From: an uncultured Erythrobacter sp.
GTDB taxonomy: Bacteria; Pseudomonadota; Alphaproteobacteria; Sphingomonadales; Sphingomonadaceae
Length of the DNA stretch: 64,000 bases
Direction: 5' to 3'
Assembly (NCBI GenBank): GCA_947493165.1
Contig: CANLPY010000002.1
Location: 496,001-560,000 of the forward strand
This document shows positions 11,644 to 23,710 of the stretch, piece after piece; the first letter of the stretch is position 1; each line of letters opens with the position of its first letter. The position numbers and the translations under genes are program-made. The notes beneath the pieces are model-generated. The model was not told where the DNA came from. It searched no databases and worked only from the letters and a program-made list of their open reading frames with translations.

Positions 11644-12210
11644 ATGGGCATTATCGGCTCAAACATCAAACCATTCACCGCCACTGCATTCAAAGCTGGC
11701 GAAGATTTCTACGAAGTCACCGACGAGGACGTGAAGGGCAAGTGGGCAATCTTCTTCTTCTATCCTGCCGACTTCACCTTTGTATGCCCGACTGAGCTCG
11801 AAGACCTCGGCGAGAAGTACACCATGCTGCAAGACATGGGCGTCGAAGTGTACGGCGTCAGCACCGACACGCACTTCAGCCACAAGGCATGGCACGACAC
11901 TTCCGACAAGATCGGCAAGCTGCAATTCCCATTCCTGGGAGACCAAAACCACGTGCTCGCACGCAATTTCGACGTGCTGCGTGAAGGCGTAGGCCTGGCC
12001 GACCGTGCGACTTTCGTGGTCGATCCCGATGGCGTGATCCAGATCATGGAGCAAACCTGCGAAGGCGTGGGCCGCAATGCCAACGAACTGACCCGCAAAA
12101 TCAAGGCCGCTCAATATGTGCGCGCCAACCCAGGTCAGGTCTGCCCGGCAGCATGGGAAGAAGGCAGCGACACGCTGGCCCCATCGCTCGATCTCGTCGG
12201 CAAGATCTAA
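11644..12210 (+). CDS. ahpC: Alkyl hydroperoxide reductase peroxiredoxin subunit
   Basis: Typical 2-Cys peroxiredoxin that reduces H2O2 and organic hydroperoxides. The 188-residue product has the peroxidatic Cys48 in FTFVCPTE and the resolving Cys167 in [10 protein letters not shown]. Start ATG 11644 ([11 protein letters not shown]) matches AhpC; a much longer open frame upstream has no family similarity. The gene is followed by a strong intercistronic hairpin and by ahpF, its reductase. The 172-bp upstream gap contains an inverted repeat CGATG-N10-CATCG at 11580-11599, but I see no classical four-part OxyR motif. Confidence 0.97.
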   Translation: MGIIGSNIKPFTATAFKAGEDFYEVTDEDVKGKWAIFFFYPADFTFVCPTELEDLGEKYTMLQDMGVEVYGVSTDTHFSHKAWHDTSDKIGKLQFPFLGDQNHVLARNFDVLREGVGLADRATFVVDPDGVIQIMEQTCEGVGRNANELTRKIKAAQYVRANPGQVCPAAWEEGSDTLAPSLDLVGKI

Positions 12211-12240
12211 GCAGCGGCCTCAGGCCACTCAAACAGACCG

Positions 12241-12276
12241 GGCGGCGCGGCTTTCACATGTGAGGGCCGCGCCGCC
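12241..12276 (+). other. Strong hairpin between ahpC and ahpF
   Basis: GGCGGCGCGGC (12241-12251) pairs perfectly with GCCGCGCCGCC (12266-12276), an 11-bp GC-only stem with a 14-nt loop that itself contains CACATGTG. There is no T-run after it, so it is more likely an mRNA-stability or attenuation element that lowers ahpF relative to ahpC than a full terminator. Confidence 0.7.
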
Positions 12277-12304
12277 ACCCACTCAAGACAATACGGATTT
12301 CTCA

Positions 12305-13894
12305 ATGCTCGATGCCAATATGCAAACCCAGCTGAAGCAATATTTCGCCAATCTGCGCGAGCCGATTGAGCTTGTCGCATCCCTAGATGAGAGCGAAAAA
12401 TCTGCGCAGACCCGCGAATTGCTCGGCGAGATTGCTGAGCTTCACGAAATGGTCAGCGCGCAGTTTGACGGCACCGACGATCGCAAGCCCAGCTTCATCA
12501 TCCGCCGCGCTAGCGACGCGGATAAGTGGGTGCGCTTTGCTGGCTTGCCTATGGGTCACGAATTCACCTCGCTTGTCCTCGCTATGCTATGGACTGGTGG
12601 GCACCCGCCAAAAGTTGACGCTGACCTGATTGAACAAGTCCGTTCGCTTGAAGGCGACTACAACTTTGAAATGTTCTTCTCATTGAGCTGTCACAATTGC
12701 CCGGATGTTGTCCAAGCGCTCACCCTGATGGCGCTTGAAAACCCGCGCATCAACGCGACGCTGATCGAAGGTGGAACCTTCCAAAACGAGGTTGATGCAC
12801 GCGAGATCATGGCCGTGCCTGCGACGTTCTTGAATGGCGAGAGCTTCTACAACGGCAAGATGGAGCTGGCAGAGATCCTGTCAAAACTCGACAGCGGCGC
12901 GGACGCAAAAGCAGCCGAAAAACTCGACGCGAAAGAACCATTTGAAGTGTTGGTGATCGGCGGCGGCCCTGCTGGCGCAGCCTCGGCCGTTTACACCCCT
13001 CGCAAAGGCTTTCGCACCGGTATCGCAGCAGAGCGTTTCGGCGGCCAGCTGATGGACACGCTCGGCATCGAGAACCTTCCCGGCACCAGCTACACAGAAG
13101 GGCCGAAACTTTCCGACAATCTAAAAAAGCAAACGGTTGAGAATGAGATTGATCTGATGGACCTGGCCCGCGCGGTGCAGCTTAAACCTGCTGATCAAGC
13201 TGGCGGGATGCATCAAGTAACGATGACCAATGGCGCAGTCCTTAAGGCACGATCTTTGATCCTGTCGACCGGCGCACGCTGGCGGAATTTGGGCGTTCCA
13301 GGAGAAGCTGAGTATCGCAACAAGGGTGTGGCCTATTGCCCGCACTGCGATGGTCCATTGTTCAAAGGCAAAGAAATTGCCGTGATCGGCGGCGGAAACT
13401 CCGGCGTCGAGGCCGCGATTGATCTTGCCAAAATCGTGGGCAAAGTGACTTTGATCGAATTCGATGCCAAATTGCGCGCCGACGAAGTGCTCCAACGCAA
13501 GCTGCGAAGCATGACGAACGTCGAAATTATCACCAGCGGCCAAACCACCGAGGTTCTTGGCGATGGCTCCAAAGTAAATGGTTTGATTGTGAAAGATTGG
13601 GCTAGCGGCGATGAACGTAATATCGCGATCGAGGGTGTGTTCGTTCAAATCGGCCTCGTACCCAATACGGAATGGTTGAGCGATACGGGCATAGAGCTGT
13701 CGAAATATGGCGAAATCATTGTTGATCAAAATGGCGCAACCAACCTGCCTGGCATTTATGCGGCTGGCGATGCGACCATTGTTCCCGACAAGCAGATCGT
13801 CGTTGCGATGGGTGAAGGGGCCAAAGCGGGCCTTGGCGCATTTGATTATCTGATCCGCAATGAGCCAGTCGAGGAAATCGCCAAAGCCGCTTGA
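12305..13894 (+). CDS. ahpF: Alkyl hydroperoxide reductase flavoprotein subunit
   Basis: NADH-dependent disulfide reductase that recycles AhpC. The 529 residues contain the N-terminal tandem thioredoxin-fold domain with the redox pair Cys129/Cys132 (CHNC) and the thioredoxin-reductase-like part with the FAD motif GGGPAGAAS, redox pair Cys345/Cys348 (CPHC) and a C-terminal FAD motif GIYAAGDAT. These cysteine positions are the same as in the E. coli protein. ATG 12305 (MLDANMQ) gives the correct family start; the frame is open back into ahpC. Confidence 0.97.
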   Translation: MLDANMQTQLKQYFANLREPIELVASLDESEKSAQTRELLGEIAELHEMVSAQFDGTDDRKPSFIIRRASDADKWVRFAGLPMGHEFTSLVLAMLWTGGHPPKVDADLIEQVRSLEGDYNFEMFFSLSCHNCPDVVQALTLMALENPRINATLIEGGTFQNEVDAREIMAVPATFLNGESFYNGKMELAEILSKLDSGADAKAAEKLDAKEPFEVLVIGGGPAGAASAVYTPRKGFRTGIAAERFGGQLMDTLGIENLPGTSYTEGPKLSDNLKKQTVENEIDLMDLARAVQLKPADQAGGMHQVTMTNGAVLKARSLILSTGARWRNLGVPGEAEYRNKGVAYCPHCDGPLFKGKEIAVIGGGNSGVEAAIDLAKIVGKVTLIEFDAKLRADEVLQRKLRSMTNVEIITSGQTTEVLGDGSKVNGLIVKDWASGDERNIAIEGVFVQIGLVPNTEWLSDTGIELSKYGEIIVDQNGATNLPGIYAAGDATIVPDKQIVVAMGEGAKAGLGAFDYLIRNEPVEEIAKAA

Positions 13895-13963
13895 TCCAAA
13901 TAATCTATCAATCAACGCATGTTAATCGATTAGACAGATTACGAACGATGCGTCATCTTCTCT

Positions 13964-16221
<2,258 letters not shown>

Positions 16222-16251
16222 TCTGTCCCCCATACATCAGGCGTTTCAAGA

Positions 16252-16283
16252 GCCCCCGGCAGCAATGCCGGGGGCCTTTTTTT
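16252..16283 (+). terminator. Rho-independent terminator of katG
   Basis: GCCCCCGGCA (16252-16261), loop GCAA, TGCCGGGGGC (16266-16275), then a run of seven T. This is a textbook intrinsic terminator. Confidence 0.95.
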
Positions 16284-16325
16284 ACGCGCTTCAGAAGGCA
16301 AGCCTAGCGCGCCTAACTTAAGGGC

Positions 16326-16904
16326 TCAACGACGGCGCTTCAGCACAAGATAGAGCGCGCCTTCACCGCCATGTCCGCGATGCGCTTTTCTGACCGCTGA
16401 TATCGCATCAGCATGCCTGCCAGCGGCGAGCCAATCGAGCAATTTTGCTCTGATCGCCCCGCGCTTGCTGCCCCTGTCTGCTGGATCAACCGGACGAGAG
16501 CGTCCGGCGATGACGAGCACTACACGCGCATCCATAGCCAGCGCCTGATCCAGGCCGCTCGAAAGCCTAGTGTAAGCACTGTCGAGCGTGTGTCCGTGCA
16601 AATCGAGTGTGTAATCTGGTGTAATCCGGCCTGACTTCAGCTTGCGATCCCAATGCGAATCCAAATTGGTTTCAGCGATACTTTTCGGCGGCGCAGGTCG
16701 TGGCGGCGCCGCTGGCGCAGCGCGGGCTGGTGCAATTGGCTTTGGCTGCGCTAGACCCGGCTTGGGCTTAGGCTTGGCGTGAATGGCCGCGCCATCAGAT
16801 GGTGACTTGATAGGTAGAGCGCGCCCAGCAAGCGGCGTAACACTCTGTGCCAGATTAGCCCATGCCGCCGCCTCGGCTTCGCTAAGGCCGCGCGGGATGC
16901 TCAT
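16326..16904 (-). CDS. Smr-domain (MutS2 C-terminal-like) protein
   Basis: A 192-residue protein whose C-terminal half is an Smr domain: TLDLHGHTLDSAY, then VVLVIAGRS and HGGEGALYLVLKRR. Smr domains are small nucleases or RNA/DNA-binding modules related to the MutS2 tail. The N-terminal half is a Pro/Ala/Lys-rich linker. Start ATG 16904 (MSIPRGLSEAEAAAW) overlaps the mltA stop by four bases (ATGA), and the family begins in this way. The exact nucleic-acid role in alphaproteobacteria is not established. Confidence 0.85.
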   Translation of the reverse strand: MSIPRGLSEAEAAAWANLAQSVTPLAGRALPIKSPSDGAAIHAKPKPKPGLAQPKPIAPARAAPAAPPRPAPPKSIAETNLDSHWDRKLKSGRITPDYTLDLHGHTLDSAYTRLSSGLDQALAMDARVVLVIAGRSRPVDPADRGSKRGAIRAKLLDWLAAGRHADAISAVRKAHRGHGGEGALYLVLKRRR

Positions 16905-18121
16905 CGATTGTTGAGGCGCGCGACCGTTCCGCGGGGCAACAGGATCAGAGCCTGCCCGCGCCCGCTCATCCCGCCGGCGATTGTACGCGCATCGTCGCCT
17001 GCACCCCAAAACGTGTCGAATCTGTTCGCGCCTTTAATAGCGCCGCCAGTGTCTTGAGCGATCCATAATCCGTCCGCTTCATCGCGGTCGAGATCGAGCC
17101 ACACCGGCGCGCCGTAAGGAACAAAGCGCGGGTCAACCGCGACTGAACTTTCGCGGCGCACTGGAATGCCAAGCGATCCTAGCGGACCATCGCCGGTGAG
17201 TTCACGAAAGAAAATCCAGCTCTTGTTGAGCTGCATTAGATCGCGGCCTTCTGCCGGGTTCTCACGGATATATTGCATGATGCCTTGCATGGAGCCTGCA
17301 TATTTGCCCGGCCCTTCGCCCAGCAGACCGCGTTCCCGCATCACGCCGCCGATGCCGACATATTCGCGGCCATTCTGCCCGGCATAGCCGATGCGCATCA
17401 CTTCGCCTTCCGGTGTAATGAGGCGGCCAGAACCCTGAATTTGCAGGAAGAAAAACTCCACAGGATCAGCGACCCAGGCGATAACGGGCACGCGCCCAGC
17501 CAGCGCGCCCTCCTCAATCTCCTTGCGCTCATAATAGCGAACATATTCGCCGTTCAGATCGCGGCGCCCCAAGGGGGGCCGGCCAGTGCGCTCAGATTCT
17601 GGAATGTCATTGGTCCAGCCGCGCTCCAAGTCATCTGGCAAAGCATAAACCGGTGTTTCAAAGCCCGGACGGCGCGTGCGACTGCCGCGAATCTCTGGTT
17701 CAAAATAGCCGGTTGCAAACGCTTCACCCGAACCGATGATCGCGCTTTCAAAATATGCTGCAAAGAAGGTGTCGGCTGTGCCCGGATTGCGCGGCGCGGC
17801 TTCGCACGCTGCACGCCAATCCTCGCGCCGGGTCAATCCCGTGGTGTCTTCACGTCGCAGAAGCGAAGGGCAGCTTTCAATGAACGATCGCAAAGCGGCT
17901 TCGGCATCGCCTTGCGAATAGCCGAGGCCGGACACTATCGGCCCTTGCCTGACGCCAGCCATAAGCGCGCTGGTCGCAGCGGGACTAGTAGGAGGTATTG
18001 GAGTAACGACCGGAGGCGGCGGTGTCGTCGCAACCGGGCCACGCGGCCCATCACTTTCAGGGATCAGCCGCACACAACCAGAAATCAAAAGAGCCATCGC
18101 CAGAACCAGGCCTGCGCGCAT
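16901..18121 (-). CDS. mltA: Membrane-bound lytic murein transglycosylase A
   Basis: A 406-residue outer-membrane lipoprotein that cleaves the glycan strand of peptidoglycan with formation of 1,6-anhydro-muramic acid. It has a lipoprotein signal (LISGC, residues 12-16), a Pro-rich linker, the MltA barrel domain (YFEPEIRGSRTRR, GSGRLITPEGEVMRIGYAG, LNKSWIFFRE) and the 3D domain with the catalytic aspartate in AQDTGGAIKG. It sits upstream of and overlaps the Smr gene; TimA precedes it by 44 bases, so the three are probably one operon. Confidence 0.93.
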   Translation of the reverse strand: MRAGLVLAMALLISGCVRLIPESDGPRGPVATTPPPPVVTPIPPTSPAATSALMAGVRQGPIVSGLGYSQGDAEAALRSFIESCPSLLRREDTTGLTRREDWRAACEAAPRNPGTADTFFAAYFESAIIGSGEAFATGYFEPEIRGSRTRRPGFETPVYALPDDLERGWTNDIPESERTGRPPLGRRDLNGEYVRYYERKEIEEGALAGRVPVIAWVADPVEFFFLQIQGSGRLITPEGEVMRIGYAGQNGREYVGIGGVMRERGLLGEGPGKYAGSMQGIMQYIRENPAEGRDLMQLNKSWIFFRELTGDGPLGSLGIPVRRESSVAVDPRFVPYGAPVWLDLDRDEADGLWIAQDTGGAIKGANRFDTFWGAGDDARTIAGGMSGRGQALILLPRGTVARLNNR

Positions 18122-18164
18122 TTCTCTCTCCTATCTGGATTGTGAGCTTACCAGCCCGCGTAGA

Positions 18165-18860
18165 TTAACCTTCGTCGGTTTCGTCGAGCAGCCAGTTTGG
18201 ATCGCGGTCCTTCACATTGCGTGAGAAGGTCCAGATGTCCCGGCTTTCGACCGCATCATCGAGCGAACCGGCAATGACGTTTCCATCCGCATCGCGGGTT
18301 ACGGCAGCGATATCGGCAACAAACAGGATCGCGATCCGCGCCACCTTGCCATCCAACTGGGCTGAGTGGATTTTGGTCTCTTCGATACGGATCAGCTTGT
18401 TTTCTAGCGAGTGGCCGGCCGCTTCGCGCGCATCAATCGCGCCAGCAAAGCCAGCATAGACATCATCGTCACACAGTTCTTTAAGCGTGTCCCGGTCACC
18501 TTCCCAGAACGCTTCGAGCACCATTTCGTAAGCCGAGCGCCCGCCTTCGAGGAAAGATGTAAGGTCAAACCGGCTGTCTGCCGCGGCAATTTCGCGGATG
18601 CCGCGTTCAACCGCTGGCAGCACGCCAGTGATTTGCGGCTCGCGGCTAACCGGAGTTGGCGCCGCTGATGTTGGCGCTTGCGCAGCCTTGTTCTCGCCCG
18701 CATCGAAACGGTGCGGGACCGATTCTTCTTCGTGCTCTGCGCGCTGGCCCAACACCGAATATAGGCGCAGCCCCAAAAACGCGGCGATCATGGCAAGAAT
18801 AATAATTTCAACAATCACAATTGTGGTACCCGGTATAAATGGCGCCGTGCCTTCCAGCAC
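18165..18860 (-). CDS. timA: Tim44-like domain protein (TimA)
   Basis: A 231-residue protein with one N-terminal membrane helix (about residues 14-36), a charged linker and a C-terminal Tim44-like domain (FLEGGRSAYEMVLEAFWEGDR and IRIEETKIHSAQLDGKVARIAILFVAD). It is the alphaproteobacterial relative of mitochondrial Tim44, also found in Caulobacter as TimA. The role in bacteria is not settled; protein translocation or membrane-protein handling is inferred. The frame begins with GTG 18860 (MLEGTAPF). It is divergent from secB, which is a recurrent arrangement in alphaproteobacteria and supports an export-related function. Confidence 0.87.
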   Translation of the reverse strand: MLEGTAPFIPGTTIVIVEIIILAMIAAFLGLRLYSVLGQRAEHEEESVPHRFDAGENKAAQAPTSAAPTPVSREPQITGVLPAVERGIREIAAADSRFDLTSFLEGGRSAYEMVLEAFWEGDRDTLKELCDDDVYAGFAGAIDAREAAGHSLENKLIRIEETKIHSAQLDGKVARIAILFVADIAAVTRDADGNVIAGSLDDAVESRDIWTFSRNVKDRDPNWLLDETDEG

Positions 18861-19058
18861 TTAGCCCGATTTCCAACACCCCTTCGTGCCCTAAATAGGC
18901 GCTAAATACAAATGAACAACGACCTTTAACGCAAAGCCTTATGGTTTTTGCGTGTCGTTCGTCCGGTTGCTTGCACGCCTCGCGCCTGCTAGGCGCGCCC
19001 GCAACACGCTGATGGAAAGCGTCAGCGACAACCTATCCTTGACTGAAAGAGCTTAAAG

Positions 19059-19586
19059 ATGGCCGAAGAAGGCGATATTCTCACCAATCTTAATGATCCA
19101 GCCGCCGGTTCGAACGGCGCAGATACCCAGCCCGCAGCCGGTCTGATTACGCAATATGTGAAGGATCTTTCCGTCGAAAATCCAAACTCACCTGATGTTT
19201 TCCAGTGGCAGGATCAACCCAACATTGATGTGCAGTTCAATATCGGCGCAGACCAAGTGAACGATGAAGTTCATGAGGTCACACTGAAAGTGAACATCGA
19301 AGCTAAGACCGAACAAGGCAGCGCCTATCTGGTCGAACTGGCCTATTGCGGCCTAGTTGGTGTGCGCAATCTACCAGAAGATCAGACACACGCATTTCTG
19401 TTCGCAGAAGCTCCGCGTTTGCTCTTCCCATTTGCTCGCCGCGTTGTTGCCGATGCCGTGCGTGACGCAGGCTTCCCGCCGCTTATGATGGACCCAATTG
19501 ATTTCAACGGACTTTACCTTCAGCAGCTTGCGCGCAAGCAGCAGGAAGAAGCAGCCGCTGGCGGCGCGCCAGCCGGCAACGCTTGA
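19059..19586 (+). CDS. secB: Protein-export chaperone SecB
   Basis: Cytosolic homotetrameric chaperone that keeps preproteins unfolded for SecA. The 175-residue protein has the SecB core (ITQYVKDLSVENPNSPDVF, LVELAYCGLVGVRN, FPFARRVVADAVRDAGFPPLMMDPIDF) and an Ala/Gly-rich tail that is common in alphaproteobacteria. The start ATG 19059 follows AAAGAGCTTAAAG. murJ begins 27 bases downstream on the same strand. Confidence 0.97.
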   Translation: MAEEGDILTNLNDPAAGSNGADTQPAAGLITQYVKDLSVENPNSPDVFQWQDQPNIDVQFNIGADQVNDEVHEVTLKVNIEAKTEQGSAYLVELAYCGLVGVRNLPEDQTHAFLFAEAPRLLFPFARRVVADAVRDAGFPPLMMDPIDFNGLYLQQLARKQQEEAAAGGAPAGNA

Positions 19587-19612
19587 GGCGAAGAATTGCG
19601 CGGGCCTGAGCG

Positions 19613-21193
19613 ATGAGCCTGCTCAAAAACGTCGGCACCATCGGGTCGCTGACCATGCTCAGCCGTATTGCTGGGATGGCGCGCGAGATGATCTTCTCGC
19701 GCGTCCTCGGAGCAAATGCGGTAACAGACGCTTGGTTTCAGGCGTTCATCATTCCCAACGTTTTTCGCCGCCTTTTCGCCGAAGGCGCGTTCTCAGCAGC
19801 CTTTGTGCCGATGTTCTCCAAACGCCTGCATGGGTCTGATGACCCTGAAAAAGGCTTAGAAGAAGCCCGCAGTTTCAGCGCCGATGTGCTGAGCGTGTTC
19901 TTGCCAGTGCTGATTGCATTGGTTGCCGTGTTCGAACTCGCTATGCCCGGCGTTATCTGGCTCTTGTCGGAAAAGCCGGTTGATCCGCAGACCTATCCGC
20001 TGGCGGTTGATTTCGCGCGGATCATGTTCCCCTACATCATCTTAGTCAGCCTGGTCACTTTGTTCACTGGAATGCTCAATTCGGTGTCACGGTTTGCGCC
20101 GGGAGCAAGCTTTCCGATCATTCTCAATCTCGTGCTCATTACGGCGCTTTTGACCGGTGAATGGTTCGCCGCAAACACCGGGGCGAGTATCGAACAGATC
20201 GCTTACGGGATAGCTTGGGCGGTGACCGGGGCGGGCGTGATGCAGCTGGCGTGGCTATATTATTGGATGCGCGTGGAGGGTTTTCGGCCAAAGCTGCTGT
20301 GGCCGCGCATAACGCCTGAGGTAAAGCGTCTTTCCATCATCGCATTGCCTGCGGCAATTGGCGGCGGTGCCTATCAGATCAACACGCTGGTCCAGCTCTA
20401 TTTCCTCAACCAGCTAGAAGATGGCTCAGTCAGCTACATGAATTACGCTGACCGGCTTAATCAATTGCCGCTTGGTATCATCGGTATCGCCTTGTCCACG
20501 GCGATCCTTCCAACGCTGTCAAAGTTCGTTGGCGGCGATAACAAGGAAGGCGCTGACCGCATCCAGTCCGACGCGATTGAGCTTGCAATGTTGCTGACGA
20601 TCCCGGCCGCAGTCGCGCTCGCAATATGCGCGGAGCCTTTCGTTACGATGATTTTCCAAGGTGGACGCTTTGACTTGGCAGATGCCGCCGTGACAGGGCA
20701 AGTGCTGGCAGCGCTGGTGCTGGGGCTCCCTGCATACGTGCTCGTGAAAGTGCTCGTGCCCAACTTCTATGCCCGCGCGGACACCAAGACGCCGGTCATT
20801 GCAGCCTTCATATCCCTGGGCGTATTTATCGCCTTCAACATCGCATTCCTGTCACGCTACGGCGTGCTAGGCGTCGCTTATTCGAGCGTCATCGGCGCAT
20901 GGATCAACGTCACATTCTTGCTGATCGTCCTCGCATCGCGTGGGTTTTATCGCATGCCGATTGCCCTGGTTTTGCGGATCGCCCGCCAAGTGTTAGCAGC
21001 CGCCGCAATGGGCGCCGCCTTGTTCTACACGCGCGACCTGCTAACCGATTGGTTTGCTGCCGGGCTCTTCGCGCGGCTCGGTGCGTTGTTGGCATTGATC
21101 GCAGCCGCCGCCATCGTTTATTTCGGTATTGCCTTCGCGGTCGGCGCGATTGACCGCAAGCGCATAGCCACACTGACCAAGAAAGCTGCTTAA
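19613..21193 (+). CDS. murJ: Lipid II flippase MurJ
   Basis: A 526-residue polytopic membrane protein of the MOP exporter superfamily (MviN), predicted to have 14 transmembrane helices, that flips lipid II across the inner membrane for peptidoglycan synthesis. The N-terminal signature [26 protein letters not shown] and the motif [16 protein letters not shown] are characteristic. It lies between secB and trpS, all in the same direction with short gaps, so it is probably part of a secB-murJ-trpS transcript. Confidence 0.96.
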   Translation: MSLLKNVGTIGSLTMLSRIAGMAREMIFSRVLGANAVTDAWFQAFIIPNVFRRLFAEGAFSAAFVPMFSKRLHGSDDPEKGLEEARSFSADVLSVFLPVLIALVAVFELAMPGVIWLLSEKPVDPQTYPLAVDFARIMFPYIILVSLVTLFTGMLNSVSRFAPGASFPIILNLVLITALLTGEWFAANTGASIEQIAYGIAWAVTGAGVMQLAWLYYWMRVEGFRPKLLWPRITPEVKRLSIIALPAAIGGGAYQINTLVQLYFLNQLEDGSVSYMNYADRLNQLPLGIIGIALSTAILPTLSKFVGGDNKEGADRIQSDAIELAMLLTIPAAVALAICAEPFVTMIFQGGRFDLADAAVTGQVLAALVLGLPAYVLVKVLVPNFYARADTKTPVIAAFISLGVFIAFNIAFLSRYGVLGVAYSSVIGAWINVTFLLIVLASRGFYRMPIALVLRIARQVLAAAAMGAALFYTRDLLTDWFAAGLFARLGALLALIAAAAIVYFGIAFAVGAIDRKRIATLTKKAA

Positions 21194-21197
21194 CACT

Positions 21198-22214
21198 ATG
21201 CAAGTCGTCTCAGGAATCCAGCCAACAGGCAATCTCCATTTGGGAAATTACCTTGGTGCGATTCGCAATTGGGTGAAGATGCAGGATGAGATGGGCGACA
21301 GCGGTCAATGCCTGTTTTTCCTCGCCGATCTGCACGCCATTTCGCAGCCGCATGTGCCAGCCGAACTCAAGCAATCGACACTGGAAATGACAGCTGCACT
21401 GGTGGCTTGCGGAATCGATCCCGCGCGCTCAATCCTGTTCAATCAAGCACAAGTTCCCGCCCACGCTGAGCTACAATGGCTGCTGAGCGGTACAGCGCGT
21501 ATGGGCTGGCTTAATCGCATGACACAATGGAAGGATAAGGCGGGCAAGAACCGTGAGGGGCAGAGCATCGCCTTGTTCACCTACCCAGTGCTGCAGGCAG
21601 CTGACGTTCTCCTTTATCAAGCGACGCATGTTCCGGTGGGCGAAGACCAGAAACAGCATTTAGAATTGGCGCGCGATATCGCGGAAAAGTTCAACCGCGA
21701 TTTTGCATCCGGAGACGCACCGGTGTTCACTCTGCCCGAGCCCTACATTCCGCCTGAAGCTGCGCGGATCATGAGCCTGCGCGATGGAACGGCGAAGATG
21801 AGCAAATCCGATCCATCGGAGGCCAGCCGCATCAACCTGACCGATGATGCTGAGACCATCATGAAGAAGGTGAAGAAGGCCAAGACTGACCCTGAACCGC
21901 TGCCGAGCGAGCTTGACGGTCTGAATGACCGGCCCGAGGCTCTTAATCTGATTGGGATTTTTGCCGCTCTTGCTGGCGTGAGCAAGGAGCAGGTGCTGAT
22001 CGATTTTGGCGGACAAGGGTTTGGTTCTTTCAAACCGGCTTTGGGCGATTTGCTGGTCGAGAGCTTTGCCCCAATCACCGCGCGGTTCCGCGATTTGATG
22101 CAGGATCGTGAGGCTCTTGATGCGATCCTTGCAAAAGGCGCAGCGAAAGCTCGTGAGCGGGGTACGCCGACGCTTGATGCGACCTATAAGGCGCTTGGCT
22201 TGGTCCGCGACTAA
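21198..22214 (+). CDS. trpS: Tryptophan-tRNA ligase
   Basis: Class I aminoacyl-tRNA synthetase of 338 residues. The HIGH-like motif is [10 protein letters not shown] (residues 11-20) and the KMSKS loop is intact ([14 protein letters not shown]). ATG 21198 is four bases after the murJ stop and the N-terminus [11 protein letters not shown] matches the family. It charges tRNA-Trp; no tRNA gene is close by. Confidence 0.97.
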   Translation: MQVVSGIQPTGNLHLGNYLGAIRNWVKMQDEMGDSGQCLFFLADLHAISQPHVPAELKQSTLEMTAALVACGIDPARSILFNQAQVPAHAELQWLLSGTARMGWLNRMTQWKDKAGKNREGQSIALFTYPVLQAADVLLYQATHVPVGEDQKQHLELARDIAEKFNRDFASGDAPVFTLPEPYIPPEAARIMSLRDGTAKMSKSDPSEASRINLTDDAETIMKKVKKAKTDPEPLPSELDGLNDRPEALNLIGIFAALAGVSKEQVLIDFGGQGFGSFKPALGDLLVESFAPITARFRDLMQDREALDAILAKGAAKARERGTPTLDATYKALGLVRD

Positions 22215-22427
22215 AGATTCGCAATGCAAAGCCAGCCTCTGGACGACGTTCCAAAACGGTTCAGCGTTCAAAGTGCGTTCAGGCCAAGCCTTTACACTTG
22301 GCGCTGCAAATGACAGCTTGCTGGTCGAAGGTGGGGTCCTGAAACCGCGATTCTCATGGTTTCATGGATTTAAGGAGACACGCAGCTTGCCGTGAGCAAA
22401 GCTAGCCGTGTGAATGAGAAAGGCATA

Positions 22428-23147
22428 ATGATGACCAACCCGCTCCAATCCTGCGCCCGCGTTACAAAACGCGCTGCCGCCGCCCTGCTTCTGCTGGGCC
22501 TTGCTGCCTGCGCAACACCGTTCAAAGCGGATGTGTCTCGGTTCCAAACGCAATTGCCGGCGCCTGATGGCAAGACTTTTGCCGTTGTCGCAGAGGACCC
22601 GCAACTCGCTGGCGGTTTAGAGTTCTCTCAATACGCCGACTTTGTCGAAGCTGAAATGGCACAGCTTGGTTACACGCAAGCAGCGCCTGAAGCCGCTAAT
22701 TTGCTGGTCCGGTTCGATTATGGCGTAGACACTGGCCGAGAGAAAATTCGCACAACCGGCTTCAGCGATCCGTATTTCAGGCCTTGGTATGGCGGTTTTG
22801 GCAGAGCTGGATTTCACCGCGGACGCGGATTCTTTCGTGGGCGCGGCTTCCACCGCAGCCGTTTCCGCGGCGCATGGGGCTTTGGTTTCTATGACCCATG
22901 GTTTGGCGGCCCAGATGTGCGCAGCTTCACTGTCTTCACCAGCGGAATTGATATGAAAATCGACAACACCGAAACTGGTGAACGCCTCTTTGAAGGCAAA
23001 GCTCAGGCGGTATCGCGCTCAAACAGCCTTCCGTATCTGGTGCCTAATCTGGTCGAAGCGATGTTTACAGGTTTCCCCGGTAATTCAGGTGAAACAGTGC
23101 GCATCACGATCAAGCCAGAGGATAAGGTCGCACAGCAAGGCGACTAA
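22428..23147 (+). CDS. DUF4136 lipoprotein
   Basis: A predicted lipoprotein (lipobox LAAC at about residue 27) with a DUF4136 domain: an N-terminal FKADVSRFQTQLP strand, and a C-terminal FEGKAQAVSRSNSLPYLVPNLVEAMFTGFPG. An insert of about 35 residues in the middle is rich in Gly, Phe, Arg and His (HRGRGFFRGRGFHRSRFRG), which is unusual for the family. Start ATG 22428 follows GAGAAAGG; a GTG at 22392 would extend the protein without adding a signal. It is a paralogue in fold of the lipoprotein at 50915-51571. Function unknown. Confidence 0.8.
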   Translation: MMTNPLQSCARVTKRAAAALLLLGLAACATPFKADVSRFQTQLPAPDGKTFAVVAEDPQLAGGLEFSQYADFVEAEMAQLGYTQAAPEAANLLVRFDYGVDTGREKIRTTGFSDPYFRPWYGGFGRAGFHRGRGFFRGRGFHRSRFRGAWGFGFYDPWFGGPDVRSFTVFTSGIDMKIDNTETGERLFEGKAQAVSRSNSLPYLVPNLVEAMFTGFPGNSGETVRITIKPEDKVAQQGD

Positions 23148-23174
23148 AACACCTTTCCCTTGGACGGGATTAGA

Positions 23175-23204
23175 GGGCGGTGCTGGAAACAGCGCCGCCC
23201 TTTT
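23175..23204. terminator. Terminator between convergent DUF4136 gene and dut
   Basis: GGGCGGTGCTG (23175-23185) with CAGCGCCGCCC (23190-23200), GAAA loop, followed by TTTT. The stem contains one G:T-type pair and serves the plus strand; the hairpin may also stop the dut transcript. Confidence 0.85.
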
Positions 23205-23218
23205 CGTTGTGCGCTAGG

Positions 23219-23710
23219 TTAGAGTTTTTCGTGCCCGCCGGTTGAACCAAAGCCGCCAGTGCCGCGTGTCGTCGCATCCAGCTCTTCAACCTCAACCCAC
23301 AAGCCTTGCGTCACGGGAGCAAGGACCAGTTGTGCGACGCGATCTCCGCGCGCGATGCCGAAGTCTTCGGCTCCGTGGTTGATCATAATGACTTTCAGCT
23401 CACCGCGATAATCGCTGTCGATCGTGCCCGGTGTGTTGGGAACTGTAATGCCATGCTTAAGCGCGAGGCCTGAACGCGGACGCACCTGAATTTCATAACC
23501 TTGCGGGATTGCGACCGCTAAACCCGTGGCGACCGCGTGGCGCGCGCCCGGGGCAATTGTCACATCTTCGGCAGAAACAATGTCCATTCCCGCCGCGCCA
23601 TCCGTGGCATAGGCTGGCAAGGGTAGCCCCTCACCATGCGCCAAACGTTTCAGCTCTACTGCAACCGGAGCGTGCGTGGACACGCCTCTCACGCCTGTTT
23701 CGCGGCTCAT
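23219..23710 (-). CDS. dut: dUTP diphosphatase
   Basis: Trimeric dUTPase of 163 residues that hydrolyses dUTP to dUMP and PPi, keeping uracil out of DNA. The five motifs are visible: [48 protein letters not shown] and the C-terminal [10 protein letters not shown]. The start ATG 23710 overlaps the coaBC stop by four bases, the common coaBC-dut coupling. Motif 3 carries the catalytic Asp and Tyr. Confidence 0.97.
   Translation of the reverse strand: MSRETGVRGVSTHAPVAVELKRLAHGEGLPLPAYATDGAAGMDIVSAEDVTIAPGARHAVATGLAVAIPQGYEIQVRPRSGLALKHGITVPNTPGTIDSDYRGELKVIMINHGAEDFGIARGDRVAQLVLAPVTQGLWVEVEELDATTRGTGGFGSTGGHEKL

Noticed and set aside
17273..18145. Long plus-strand frame of 290 codons opposite mltA
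   Set aside because: Antisense to a well-supported gene and without recognisable motifs; composition is that of a reversed coding strand.
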